A stretch of DNA of 64,000 bases from Candidatus Melainabacteria bacterium (GCA_016716405.1 JADJWK010000002.1:124001-188000), one strand, 5' to 3'; positions 35,536 through 44,389 are shown, counted from the stretch's first letter. Notes: a model not told the origin generated them from the letters alone. Program-made: numbers and translations.

Positions 35536-36084
35536 ATGAATCTCGATGAGAGCAGATCAAGCCATTTTCTAAGCCGGTCAGTAATCAGTCTTTTCATCGT
35601 TTTCTATATAGGAGCCGTGATTCTCTGGATCTGCCCCTGGTCCAGGGTGAAAGAGTATCTCACCGAGCCTTACGCCAGGCAATTCTATTTCCTGGGCTGC
35701 TGGCAGGGTTTTGCTGTTTTCGCTCCGGACCCGAGAACGAGCAATTTCAGGATCTATGCGACGGTGACTTTCGATGACGGCAAGAAGACGGTCTGGAATT
35801 TTCCGGCTATGGAGAATCTGGGATTTTTCGAGCGCTATCGCAAAGAGCATTATCGAAAGTTCTGCAATGATTGCCTGAACTCCAACGAGCTTCTCTGGCG
35901 GGATTTCGCCAGATTCATCGCAAGAAAGCATGATTCCGCCGAGAGGCATCCGGTAACCGTGGCTCTCACCAGGACCTGGGCTGATACCCTGCCTATCGAG
36001 AAGGGGCTGGGCAAGCCGAATCCGGAGCAGACAAAGGAGTATCGGTTCTTTCTCTATAGAGTGATTCCCGAGGATCTGCGATGA
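35536..36084 (+). CDS. Hypothetical single-pass membrane protein, second gene of HTTM operon
   Basis: 182 aa from ATG 35536, which begins 4 bases after the previous stop. One N-terminal helix (VISLFIVFYIGAVILWICPW) leads to a soluble region with QFYFLGCWQGFAVFAPDPRT, YATVTFDDGKKTVWNFPAME and RYRKEHYRKFCNDCLNSNEL. Proteins of this shape often sit beside HTTM genes, and here the stop overlaps the HTTM start (ATGA). A structural or substrate-presenting role with the HTTM protein is inferred from context only. Confidence 0.85.
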   Translation: MNLDESRSSHFLSRSVISLFIVFYIGAVILWICPWSRVKEYLTEPYARQFYFLGCWQGFAVFAPDPRTSNFRIYATVTFDDGKKTVWNFPAMENLGFFERYRKEHYRKFCNDCLNSNELLWRDFARFIARKHDSAERHPVTVALTRTWADTLPIEKGLGKPNPEQTKEYRFFLYRVIPEDLR

Positions 36085-37028
36085 GTTTTCGAGAGCTCGC
36101 CGATCTCTGGTATCGTATATGGTTCACGCCCCAGTCGCCTGCTCCGATCTGCCTCTTTCGCATCCTTATCGGTGTAATCATACTCGCGTCCAGCCTCTTC
36201 TGGTGGCCTGATCTTCTGACCTGGTTCGGCTACGACGGCATCGTATCCGTGGACACCATGTACCAGTTCGAGGAGTCCAACAGGCTCTCGATCCTGGCCT
36301 GGCTGCCGCCCGATAATCGTTTTGTCGTGGCTCTCTATGCTCTCTTGATGGTTTCCGGAATCTGTTTCACCCTGGGGCTCAAGTCCAATCTCAGCGCTTT
36401 CATTCTTTTCGTCTGCCTGACTTCGTTCCACCACCGCAATCTCCTTATCTTTCACAGCGGCGACACCCTCCTGCGTGTCTGCATGTTTCTCCTGGTTTTC
36501 GGTCCTATCGGCAAGATGTATTCATTGGATAGGCTGCTTGCTAGAAAGTCAGGCAAAGAAGATTCCGGAGATATTCTCTGCAGCCCCTGGATTCAGAATT
36601 TACTGCGCTTTCAGGTGGCGATTGTCTATGCTCACTCTTCGCTTTCCAAGCTGGAAGGAGAGACCTGGTGGAACGGGACGGCGGTTTATTATGCTCTGCA
36701 TATGCAGGACTTCTCGAAGTTTCCTGTCCCCTTCGTTTTCGACAGCGTGCTCGGCTGCCAGATCGCGACCTGGGCGACCCTTGCTGTCGAGATCGCCCTG
36801 TTCACTTTGATATGGATAAAAGAGCTTCGCTATTATGTGCTTGCCGCAGGCGCGGTCCTGCACCTGGGAATCGACTGGACGATGAATCTCCCGTTCTTCG
36901 AGAATTTGATGATCGCGACTTATGTCCTCTTCATCAAGCCGGATGACGTCGAGCGGTTCGTGCGTTTTGTCAGCCAGCTCAGGGAGCCGTGGTCTCGCCT
37001 ATATAACCGACGTCGAAATTCACCTTGA
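36081..37028 (+). CDS. HTTM-domain membrane protein (vitamin K-dependent carboxylase-like)
   Basis: 315 aa. The start overlaps the previous stop. Multiple helices match the HTTM domain: APICLFRILIGVIILASSLF, FWWPDLLTWFGYDGIV, NLSAFILFVCLTSFHHRNLL, HSGDTLLRVCMFLLVFGPIG, LLRFQVAIVYAHSSLSKLEG, and LAAGAVLHLGIDWTMNL. HTTM includes the catalytic core of vitamin K-dependent gamma-carboxylase, but bacterial members mostly have unknown reactions. The Lys after YAHSSLSK corresponds to a family-conserved position. The C-terminus overlaps the convergent lipoprotein gene by about 50 bases. Confidence 0.9.
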   Translation: MSFRELADLWYRIWFTPQSPAPICLFRILIGVIILASSLFWWPDLLTWFGYDGIVSVDTMYQFEESNRLSILAWLPPDNRFVVALYALLMVSGICFTLGLKSNLSAFILFVCLTSFHHRNLLIFHSGDTLLRVCMFLLVFGPIGKMYSLDRLLARKSGKEDSGDILCSPWIQNLLRFQVAIVYAHSSLSKLEGETWWNGTAVYYALHMQDFSKFPVPFVFDSVLGCQIATWATLAVEIALFTLIWIKELRYYVLAAGAVLHLGIDWTMNLPFFENLMIATYVLFIKPDDVERFVRFVSQLREPWSRLYNRRRNSP

Positions 37029-37449
37029 GATTGGTGACATCCACCTGCCGCCTGAATCTTATATCCACAGCCGTGCCGCTTGTCTGGTAGAAGGGTCTGG
37101 TGGAGGAGCCTGTGACCGGCATCGGTGTCAGAACCGGTGACGCCGGGATCATCAGCTCGCCGGTGTCTGTCTGGGGAGTGATCAGAGGCGGATAGCCCTG
37201 GCCTGTTCCGCCGGGAGCACCACCGGTGGGACCGCCCGGCGCGCCGCCGGTGCTGCCGGTGGAGGTGGGTCCGGTGGGTCCGGTGGGTCCGGTGGGTCCG
37301 GTCGGTCCGGTCGGCCCCGTCGGCCCCGTCGGACCGCTCGGGCCAGATGATCCGCCGCCGCAGGCCGGAGCGCTCAGGAAAATGTAGGCGCAGATCGCCA
37401 GAGAAGTGATGCGAATTCGATCCTGTGTTTTCTTGTCAGAGAGGTTCAT
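36979..37449 (-). CDS. Putative lipoprotein with collagen-like Gly-Pro-Thr repeats
   Basis: 156 aa. A signal sequence (IRITSLAICAYIFLSAPAC) ends at a Cys with an imperfect lipobox. Directly after come GGGSSGPSG and then about seven GPT triplets, encoded by 9-base DNA repeats at about 37260-37345, followed by Gly/Pro-rich GGAPGG motifs. The last 60 residues are a small beta-type domain (AVDIRFRRQVDVTNLKVNFD). Collagen-like triplets can form triple helices on cell surfaces. It follows the TadG-like gene by 12 bases with AGGGGA before the ATG, so both belong to one operon. Confidence 0.78.
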   Translation of the reverse strand: MNLSDKKTQDRIRITSLAICAYIFLSAPACGGGSSGPSGPTGPTGPTGPTGPTGPTGPTGPTSTGSTGGAPGGPTGGAPGGTGQGYPPLITPQTDTGELMIPASPVLTPMPVTGSSTRPFYQTSGTAVDIRFRRQVDVTNLKVNFDVGYIGETTAP

Positions 37450-37461
37450 GATCGTATCCCC

Positions 37462-39123
37462 CTAGCCGCTTGTCTTGCGCGCCGATCGACGCGGCGATAC
37501 AACCATGACCTTGCCGCCCGCCGAAGCCGGAACCTTGCGTTCTACCACAAGAGGCTTGGCCAGTGGCTCGCCGGCATGCTTGCCACCGCGAATAGTGCCG
37601 GGATTTCGTACTTCGTCACGGATATAGACGTCGTACTTCTGAAGGAGAGTGATATCCTTATCCCCGCTGGGCAAGGGCACGGTGTAGGTCTGCGGAGACA
37701 CGCTGCTGTTCGGGAGAGCCAGCATCGTTTCTGCATACATCTGCTCTTCGCTAGAGACATAGAGCGGATACGGTGTCAGAAGTCGGCTCTGATACGTGAC
37801 CACTCCGTCGGTGTCGAACTTGAAGACATGAATTATTCCAGCCGGCACCATACCGAGGTTGACATAGGCCCCGCCATGGACTACCGGAGCCACCCAGCTC
37901 GCCGTCGAGGGACTGGCGGGGTCGAGCAGCTGATTCTGCATGTTGAGAATCGAGGCTATATCGGCTTTGGTCCCCGCTCTTCTTATCCAGTCGTGAAAGG
38001 CCGCCAGCCAGACATTGGCAGTGGGCATACCGGTCATCACGGGCCAGTTGGCCGGCACCATTGAGGAGCCGATATCGATTGGATAGTCCCCATTCTTGGC
38101 GGTCAGGAGATCCACGACACCGGCTTGCAGATCGGTGTTGTTATAGATATCGCTCGGATGGGTGATTTCTGGTGGGGCGCCGTCCGGAAAGCTGATCGAG
38201 AGGGCCCCGGGCTCCGGCAGGGGGTCGTAGACCGTGGACGGTTGAGCACAGGCTACCGTTTTGACCACTCCGATCGTGCCGGTGCCGCTGGCATCCATCT
38301 CTTGAGTGGCTTCGACCCTGACGATTGTCGGAATCTGATAAGGAAGACCCGCAATGGTAGGCACCCACTTCTTCTGGTCCACTATCTTGATATTCGGGCC
38401 GATCCCGGCAAAAACGAAGTCCGTCCCGTTGTATGGGATGTTGACATAAGAGCGATAGAAGCCGTTGACCTGCTGGGCGGCCGGGACCGGTGCCGAACCG
38501 GCCGGTTTGGGCACCGGAACCGCAGTGCTGAGACCGCCGGTGATGCATCCCAGAGAAATCGTCAGAGTTCCGGGAATCAAGTTGGAAGCGCCGGTCATCC
38601 TGATCTGGTTCTGGGTGTAGGCCGTCTCGGCGCTGACATAAGGTGAGACGGTGTTTCCGTCCTTGTCGTTGCCTGTGCCCCCGGGAGAGCACGCATTGTT
38701 GAGGACGGTGAGCAGCTGATCCTTGGCGCTCAAGACGTCCTGCATGTCTTTGTTGGCGAGATCGATCATCACCTGCTGGCCCATGAGGTCGCCGATTATC
38801 AAGTCCAATCTTGCTGTGCCGATCAGGGAATTGATGCTCCGCACCGGCAGCGGATAGCCGTCACCGGCCACGGTTCCGGTTCCGGCGGGGGCATAGTCCG
38901 ATAAAGAGACGAAACCGCATTCGGGCGTGTTGACCACGATCATGCTCAGGTCTCTGGCAGCCGCTATCGCAGCAGCCTCTGTTGCGGTCCTCTGCTCTGC
39001 GTTCGTGCCGATCAGGCGCATGAAGTTGAGACCGACGAGGGCAAGGGCCAGTACGATGAAAGTGAACGCGATTATCAGTATCAGCATGTTTCCATGCCGG
39101 TCTCGGCTAAATCTTCCAGCCAT
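37462..39123 (-). CDS. TadE/TadG-like pilus-associated protein
   Basis: 553 aa from ATG 39123, chosen because the typical N-terminus begins there: GRFSRDRHGNMLILIIAFTF, then VLALALVGLNFMRLIGTNAE and QRTATEAAAIAAARDL. This basic leader, hydrophobic helix and Ala-rich heptad-like stretch match TadE/TadG minor pseudopilins. The rest is a large exterior domain with many Pro/Gly/Thr segments and no recognised motif. Other tad genes are absent from the window, so this is an isolated member. The collagen-like lipoprotein gene is immediately downstream. Confidence 0.82.
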   Translation of the reverse strand: MAGRFSRDRHGNMLILIIAFTFIVLALALVGLNFMRLIGTNAEQRTATEAAAIAAARDLSMIVVNTPECGFVSLSDYAPAGTGTVAGDGYPLPVRSINSLIGTARLDLIIGDLMGQQVMIDLANKDMQDVLSAKDQLLTVLNNACSPGGTGNDKDGNTVSPYVSAETAYTQNQIRMTGASNLIPGTLTISLGCITGGLSTAVPVPKPAGSAPVPAAQQVNGFYRSYVNIPYNGTDFVFAGIGPNIKIVDQKKWVPTIAGLPYQIPTIVRVEATQEMDASGTGTIGVVKTVACAQPSTVYDPLPEPGALSISFPDGAPPEITHPSDIYNNTDLQAGVVDLLTAKNGDYPIDIGSSMVPANWPVMTGMPTANVWLAAFHDWIRRAGTKADIASILNMQNQLLDPASPSTASWVAPVVHGGAYVNLGMVPAGIIHVFKFDTDGVVTYQSRLLTPYPLYVSSEEQMYAETMLALPNSSVSPQTYTVPLPSGDKDITLLQKYDVYIRDEVRNPGTIRGGKHAGEPLAKPLVVERKVPASAGGKVMVVSPRRSARKTSG

Positions 39124-39201
39124 GCTCGTCACCCGGATACGGGGAAATTCAAGTGTTCTTTCTAATATATCACAGGGGATCGGTCTGACTGCGTCGGCGC
39201 T

Positions 39202-41241
39202 GTGCTGGCGCCGGTGGGGTATATTAATGTTATACCCTACCCCTATTTTACAAAGCACTTGAGCGTCGACGAAGCCTCCAGTCAAGCCGATAACCCGGAA
39301 TCGGGAGCAGATGCTGTCGATAACTCCGATCGTGTCGAGCTCGACAAAGAGGAGTCTCAGCAATGCTTTATGGAGGTAGAGGAGGCGCCGGACGAGACGA
39401 AGCAAGCTTTACCGGACAAGGAGCCGGAAGTTGAGCCGGAGCCCGAATCAGACGCTTATGACCAGGTCGTTTCCGAAGACCAGCCGGCGACAATGCCGGA
39501 GGCGGAAGAAGCATTGCCTGAAGAGGAGCGAGATTCTCCTGAACCGGCGATTCCGGATATCGATGATGACGAGTTCGAGCCGGCGCTGCCTGATATCGAT
39601 GACAATGAGTTCGGAATTATCGATGACGAAGAGCTCGAATCGGTGTCGCCAGATCCGGATATGAACAAGCTCATCGGGCAAGTTCTGTTCGACGAATTCT
39701 TGCTCACCGACCTTGTGGGCAGCTCAGCGGCTATTATCACTTATAGGGCCAGGCAGCAGACCGGGGAGCGTTTCGTCGCGCTGAAGACGACAAGGCAGAT
39801 GAGCCCCGCCATTACTTCTGCGTTCGTGGAGGCCGCCACGAACCATCTGTCCCTCGACCACAAGAACATCGTGGCCTCGTTAGGCTTGTTTCAAACGGAG
39901 ACGGGCTGTCCTTTCTACGCGGCGGAGTGGCTGGATGGTATCTCTCTAATGGAGATCAGCAGGGAGGCGGGAGCCCTGACCGATGAAGAGGAGCTCTCTC
40001 AAATAATCTTCGAGATTTGCGATGCTCTCGAATATGCTCACGCCAAAGGAGTGACCCACGGCGAGCTGGTATCAGGCAATTTGATCATGTGCCTGATTGA
40101 CGATGACTTGCATGCCAGGTTGACTGATTTCGGATTCTGCAGGGTGCAGGAGAAGCTGGAAGGGCTTCATGATCCGTCGACTGTCGATCGGGAGGGCGCC
40201 GATTCGCCGCTCTGGCTGGCTGACCAGAAAAAAAATGACATCTTGATGCTGGGCAACTTGATAGTCGGGCTGGTAACCGGAACGGAGGTGCCTGCGCGAT
40301 CCACGGAGCCGCGGGCGCCGCTGACCTCCACCTGTCCCGGATTGATGGCGTCCGCGGTGCTCGATGCCGTCCTCGAAGAGGCTCTGGAGCCTGATCCGGA
40401 CTGGCGATTCAATTCTATCGGAGAGTTCCGCGAGGCGTTCACCAACTGGCTGGTCAAGGCCAGGGAGGAGCGGCAGGCAGCCGATCGGAGACAACCTGAG
40501 CGATCATTGCCCGAGGAGCAGGAATCGACAGGAGCGGCGGATTCGCCGCAGGCGCCGGCACCATCAGGCCTGTCTCCCCTGGACCAGCTCGCCAGTGCTC
40601 GCGGTGCTGACGAGCCTGAGCCCGTGGACTTCGTAAGTCCCGCCGGCCTCGCCGGGAGTGTTCTGTCGGGTGCGCTTCCTGCTCAGTTCGAGGGCGGCGC
40701 TTCGCCTCCCAGGCGGCGCACGAGAGAAGTGCGAAAAACACTTGTCAAAATGACGGCTTTGAAAGAGCGGCAGGTGGAGGAGGATGACAGGTTCAGCACG
40801 CAGATCTTGAACGTCATTTCGAAAGAGCAGGCACGCGTGTCTCCGGCCAGAGCGATCACAATACTTTCGGCGAAGATCATCGCCTTTGTGTCCATCGTGA
40901 CTCTTGGCTTCACTTATGTTGTCCTGAACTGGGACCAGATCAACGAGTCCTGGAGGAGCACGTCGATGCAGCTCAGTGAGGCTATGCGAAACAAGGACCC
41001 GGATGAAGTGCAGCCCGCGGCGATCGATGAGGAAGTCACCGATCAGTCCGCCGAAACAGAGACCGCTGCGGAGCCCGGCAAGGATGCTAAGGGAGCCGCC
41101 GGGAGCTCCACTGCCGGTGGTGCGTCGGCCCCGCCTGTCCGGAGGGCCCGTCCGAAGTTCTCTTACAAGGAGAGCCCTGCCTATCGTCACTGGGTCCTTC
41201 ACGAAGTAGGTCCCAAGCGCCGAATCGAACCGGATAAGTAG
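39202..41241 (+). CDS. Ser/Thr pseudokinase with acidic N-terminus and membrane helix
   Basis: 679 aa if translation begins at GTG 39202; the start is uncertain (GTG 39214 or ATG 39370 also fit). Residues 20-155 are very acidic, with PDIDDDEFEPALPDIDDNEF-like repeats. The kinase fold spans about 165-415. The ATP lysine (K195 in VALKTT) and DFG (D309) are kept, but the glycine loop reads VGSSAAIIT and the HRD motif reads HGELVSGN with Glu288 in place of the catalytic Asp. Loss of that Asp strongly suggests no phosphotransfer. A membrane helix lies near 555-575 (IIAFVSIVTLGFTYVVLNW). A small membrane protein gene follows after 4 bases. Confidence 0.9.
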   Translation: MLAPVGYINVIPYPYFTKHLSVDEASSQADNPESGADAVDNSDRVELDKEESQQCFMEVEEAPDETKQALPDKEPEVEPEPESDAYDQVVSEDQPATMPEAEEALPEEERDSPEPAIPDIDDDEFEPALPDIDDNEFGIIDDEELESVSPDPDMNKLIGQVLFDEFLLTDLVGSSAAIITYRARQQTGERFVALKTTRQMSPAITSAFVEAATNHLSLDHKNIVASLGLFQTETGCPFYAAEWLDGISLMEISREAGALTDEEELSQIIFEICDALEYAHAKGVTHGELVSGNLIMCLIDDDLHARLTDFGFCRVQEKLEGLHDPSTVDREGADSPLWLADQKKNDILMLGNLIVGLVTGTEVPARSTEPRAPLTSTCPGLMASAVLDAVLEEALEPDPDWRFNSIGEFREAFTNWLVKAREERQAADRRQPERSLPEEQESTGAADSPQAPAPSGLSPLDQLASARGADEPEPVDFVSPAGLAGSVLSGALPAQFEGGASPPRRRTREVRKTLVKMTALKERQVEEDDRFSTQILNVISKEQARVSPARAITILSAKIIAFVSIVTLGFTYVVLNWDQINESWRSTSMQLSEAMRNKDPDEVQPAAIDEEVTDQSAETETAAEPGKDAKGAAGSSTAGGASAPPVRRARPKFSYKESPAYRHWVLHEVGPKRRIEPDK

Positions 41242-41245
41242 AGCC

Positions 41246-41530
41246 ATGGAAGAATCGAAAGCGCCACCATATTCGAGGCAGACGTTGATCGCCTTTTTCG
41301 CTCCTTTCACGGTGTTTGGAATCGCCTTCTCGATAATTGCCATCGATCATGTTGCGAAGTCACCATGCCGGGATGTGCCGGTCGACTATGTGTACGCCGT
41401 TTTCTCCGGATTTTCGGATATCGGTGTCATGTTCGGTATCATTTCGCTTGTTATTGTTTCGCTCCTGGGTTCTGCCAGGCGCCTGCTGAAAGCCTTGCTC
41501 GATAGAGAGCGCAAGGGCGAGTCAGCCTGA
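41246..41530 (+). CDS. Small two-helix membrane protein
   Basis: 94 aa, starting 4 bases after the pseudokinase stop. Two hydrophobic helices (LIAFFAPFTVFGIAFSIIAI and VMFGIISLVIVSLLG) flank a short loop with one Cys. The C-terminus is basic and charged (RRLLKALLDRERKGE). No family is recognised. The operon position suggests a partner of the pseudokinase in the membrane. Confidence 0.78.
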   Translation: MEESKAPPYSRQTLIAFFAPFTVFGIAFSIIAIDHVAKSPCRDVPVDYVYAVFSGFSDIGVMFGIISLVIVSLLGSARRLLKALLDRERKGESA

Positions 41531-41934
41531 AATCCTACTGGCCGGAGTCCGCGGCGAAGACATCCGAAGCCAAATCGGCGGCTACAGTCGTTCATCTCTC
41601 TCATTTCGGGGACAACCTCCATGCCACGGTCATGGCCCTCAAAATATGCAGAGCGCTGCAGAAGCGCAAAGTCCCGGTGACTCTCTTCCTGGACCAGGAG
41701 GGTGTGCGCCTGGCGGACAAGCGCCAGCCGCAGGATCTTCGCTGGGGTGAAAGCGAGAAGGTGTCGACCTATTTCAATGCGTTTGTCGAAAGTGGTGGCA
41801 AGGTCCTGGTCTGCCCGCACTGCGCTCCTGCAGCAGGGCTAGACAAAACAAATGTGCGAGAGGGCGGCAGGATCGCGACGGAGGACGAGATCGGTTCGGC
41901 GATCGCCGACGCGCAAAAGATTATGGACTACTGA
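41527..41934 (+). CDS. DsrE-family protein, probably with a non-ATG start
   Basis: The conserved DsrE/F fold begins before the first ATG (41632): the upstream codons read TVVHLSHFGDNLHATVMALK, a typical first strand and helix. The frame opens after a stop at 41503-41505. The best available start is CTG 41527, which overlaps the previous stop as CTGA with AAGGGCGA upstream, giving 135 aa. The rest fits DsrE proteins: RKVPVTLFLDQEGVRLADKR, then the region GGKVLVCPHCAPAAGLD with a CPHC motif and a C-terminal helix. DsrE proteins carry or relay sulfur. The CPHC pair could be redox active. The start codon is inferred and needs confirmation. Confidence 0.75.
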   Translation: MKSYWPESAAKTSEAKSAATVVHLSHFGDNLHATVMALKICRALQKRKVPVTLFLDQEGVRLADKRQPQDLRWGESEKVSTYFNAFVESGGKVLVCPHCAPAAGLDKTNVREGGRIATEDEIGSAIADAQKIMDY

Positions 41935-41990
41935 CCGGATCGTGATCCTGTCCTGATCATCGAGGAGGTTCCTTCCATCTTGTCCGGCGC

Positions 41991-42020
41991 AAAAACTGAG
42001 CTTGCCTCAGGCAAGCCCAG
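41991..42020 (-). terminator. Rho-independent terminator for the small minus-strand gene
   Basis: Read leftward, CTGGGCTTGCC pairs with GGCAAGCTCAG (one G-T pair) around TGA and is followed by TTTTT at 41995-41991. It lies 30 bases after the stop at 42051. The stem may also slow plus-strand transcription from the DsrE gene. Confidence 0.85.
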
Positions 42021-42050
42021 TCAGACGCATAAAGAATCAGCCCGCTGTGG

Positions 42051-42320
42051 TTAGCCGGCGGTGAAGAATCCCAGCTCTTTCAACTCGGCCAGGTCGGGCG
42101 TGTTGTAGAACTCGACAACATGGCTTTCTTTTTTCGATACCGGTGCCGGTGCACCGAGGGTGCGGAAAAGGCGAATCACTTGAGCTGTGCCAAGAGAAAC
42201 GCTGCTCAGTCTTTCCTGATCGCCGTAGAAGACGATGGAGCAAGTCCAATTCTTATCGGAATCGGATTGCCGGGTGATTTGTACAAGACCTCTGGTCCTG
42301 GTGTTTACTGCTGCGTTCAT
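42051..42320 (-). CDS. Small hypothetical protein
   Basis: 89 aa from ATG 42320, chosen for AGGAG 5 bases upstream; a longer open frame to 42557 lacks support and runs into the divergent hydrolase gene. The sequence begins MNAAVNTRTRGLVQITRQSD, continues with CSIVFYGDQERLSSVSLGTA and ends with SHVVEFYNTPDLAELKELGF. It looks like a small alpha/beta protein. I recognise no family. A strong terminator follows, so it is an independent unit. Confidence 0.78.
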   Translation of the reverse strand: MNAAVNTRTRGLVQITRQSDSDKNWTCSIVFYGDQERLSSVSLGTAQVIRLFRTLGAPAPVSKKESHVVEFYNTPDLAELKELGFFTAG

Positions 42321-42511
42321 GATGTCTCCTGGACTCCTTTCTGCTATCAGCTCTTGAGGGAAAGCGCATGATAAGGCAGGACCGGTAATTAAGACAACCA
42401 TGCCGGTATTATTTCTTGACAATCGTAATATCTGTTCATTCATCGCGGACAGTTGATTAACTGTTTGGCCAGCCGAAAAGCAAAGCCCGGTGGCTGTTAG
42501 CATCATTCGAT

Positions 42512-43387
42512 ATGAAGCTGGAGATGGCCAGTCTGAAGAGCTCCGCGGCCGGACCATGGCTTTATTATGGTCGGCTCATCATATTCTTTATCGCCAGTTT
42601 TCTGGTGGTTCTCTACCTTACTTTCGCTCCAGCAATCAACCGCGATTTCTACAATGTCCGGGTCCTTTTCAAGCCGGTCCGCTGCCAATTCGTCGCCCAT
42701 CAGTGGTGCGGGCGGCAAGCCCGGGAGGTCTATTTCGGCAACAGCCGGGGAGAGCGTTTGCACGGGCTCTACTTCCCAGGTGAGTCAACGGCGGTACTTG
42801 TGCACCACGGGCAGTATGGGAACATCAACGACCACCTGGCTCTTTGCGAGTTCCTCTTGCGAGGGCGGAATTCGCTTTTCATCTACGATTATGCAGGTTT
42901 CGGCCTGAGCGAAGGCACTCCTACCGTCTCCGGCATCATGGATGATGCCGGCTCGGCCTGCGATTTCTTGACGGGCAAGCTCGGTGTCGATCCGGAAAGA
43001 GTCGTGCACTTCGGAGCCTCCCTGGGCACAGGACCGGCTGCTCAGCTGGCAGCCGAGAGACCCTGCGCCGGTCTGATACTGTTCTCTCCTTATACCTCGC
43101 TGAAGGAGGAGGCTCGGGAGGTCTTTCCTTTCCTTTCCATCTATCCGGATTTCTTGTTGACCGCCTCCGACTTCGATACTATCGCCTCTGTAGGGAAGAT
43201 CGAGGCTCCATTGTTGATAGCTCACGGCATCCACGACCCCTGTATCTCGATCAGGCACAGCGATCGCATATATGCGGCTGCCAGGGAGCCTAAGACATAT
43301 TTGCGCGTCGACACCGGCGAGCATTGCCTGACTCTTATAGAAAGCGTCCAGAGCAGAACGCTTCAGTTCATCCGAGCGCTTCGCTGA
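42512..43387 (+). CDS. Membrane-anchored alpha/beta hydrolase
   Basis: 291 aa. One N-terminal helix (LIIFFIASFLVVLYLTFAPA) is followed by an alpha/beta hydrolase domain. The nucleophile elbow is FGASLGTG (Ser), the acid Asp lies in LLIAHGIHDPCIS and the base His in VDTGEHCLTL. The oxyanion strand reads AVLVHHGQYGNINDH. It resembles the BEM46/serine aminopeptidase S33-like esterases found anchored to membranes. Substrate unknown. It converges with the universal stress protein gene with a 3-base gap between stops. Confidence 0.9.
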   Translation: MKLEMASLKSSAAGPWLYYGRLIIFFIASFLVVLYLTFAPAINRDFYNVRVLFKPVRCQFVAHQWCGRQAREVYFGNSRGERLHGLYFPGESTAVLVHHGQYGNINDHLALCEFLLRGRNSLFIYDYAGFGLSEGTPTVSGIMDDAGSACDFLTGKLGVDPERVVHFGASLGTGPAAQLAAERPCAGLILFSPYTSLKEEAREVFPFLSIYPDFLLTASDFDTIASVGKIEAPLLIAHGIHDPCISIRHSDRIYAAAREPKTYLRVDTGEHCLTLIESVQSRTLQFIRALR

Positions 43388-43390
43388 GTC

Positions 43391-44389
43391 TCAGGTCCGG
43401 GCCGGTGTCCAGTCGAAAGTGATGGTGGACCAGTTCTTCGCGTTTATCGAAACCACCGAGCAGTCGGACCCGTCGATGACGCTGCGGGTTGTCGAGCCCA
43501 TCATCAGCTCATAACTGCTGGTGACACCATGGGCACCTACGACAATCAGATCGGCCTGCCAGCTCCTGGCGTACTCCAGAATCTTTTCCGCCGGGTCTCC
43601 CTTGAGGACTTTCGTGTCGGTCACCGCTGCGTGCAGGCGATCCTTCAGCTTGTTCGATTCCTCTTTGAGCCTGTGGGCGATGTCTTCCACTTTGAGCTGG
43701 GTGGTCCGGCTTCCGTCCAGCTTACCAGCCAGCTTCAAATCGACCAGGCCTTTTGATACCGGGGGCTCCACCGCTATCAGCGCGACTTGTGTTCCCGGTG
43801 CGCAACCAATCTGGCAGAGCCAGTCCAGGGCTGCCAGGGAATTGTCGGAAAAATCCAGGGCGAGGACGATTTTCCCGGGTGAATAGTCGATTCGGGCGAT
43901 CTCGTCGTCGTCGGTCTGCTGTTGCTTGAGCATCTTGTGCAGGGCTCGCGGTCTGACGATCTCCACCGAGCAGCTGACTTTGTCGGTGATACTTGATGCG
44001 ATACTGACCAGCCAGTCTCTGACCGCCGGCGCTCTTTCGTGAGAGCCGATGATTATGTAATCGATGGAGTAGTCGTTGGCAAGGCTGGCCAGCTGGTCGG
44101 CCACGTCCCCGATAAGAAGGGCGGTGTTGATCTCGCAGTTCTCGATCTTCAGGCTGTTGGCCAGACCCTCCAGCCACTTTTCGGCTTTCTGCAAATGATA
44201 ATAAGTGTCCGAATCGAGTCGATTCAATTCGCTGCTTACGCTGGTGATTTCACCGCCGCCATATCCGGAGCAGTCTTCGATCACTCGACCCAGTACGATC
44301 CTGGTGCCCTCCGGCCATTGTCGCTGCTTGACCGAGTAGAGAGAGGCGAGAGTATAAGGCATGTCATCGACCGGTATCAGAATTTGCAT
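43391..44389 (-). CDS. Tandem universal stress protein
   Basis: 332 aa with two Usp domains. The first (1-145) has the usual MQILIPVDDMPYTLASLYSV start but a degenerate nucleotide loop (IIIGSHERAPAVRDWL). The second (about 168-325) begins KIVLALDFSDNSLAALDWLC and carries the ATP-binding pattern G-2x-G-9x-G-S/T in VVGAHGVTSSYELMMGSTTR. Such two-domain proteins probably form one pseudodimer, with ATP bound only by the second half here. Role: general stress or starvation response, exact target unknown. It has GAGG about ten bases before the ATG and appears monocistronic. Confidence 0.92.
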   Translation of the reverse strand: MQILIPVDDMPYTLASLYSVKQRQWPEGTRIVLGRVIEDCSGYGGGEITSVSSELNRLDSDTYYHLQKAEKWLEGLANSLKIENCEINTALLIGDVADQLASLANDYSIDYIIIGSHERAPAVRDWLVSIASSITDKVSCSVEIVRPRALHKMLKQQQTDDDEIARIDYSPGKIVLALDFSDNSLAALDWLCQIGCAPGTQVALIAVEPPVSKGLVDLKLAGKLDGSRTTQLKVEDIAHRLKEESNKLKDRLHAAVTDTKVLKGDPAEKILEYARSWQADLIVVGAHGVTSSYELMMGSTTRSVIDGSDCSVVSINAKNWSTITFDWTPART

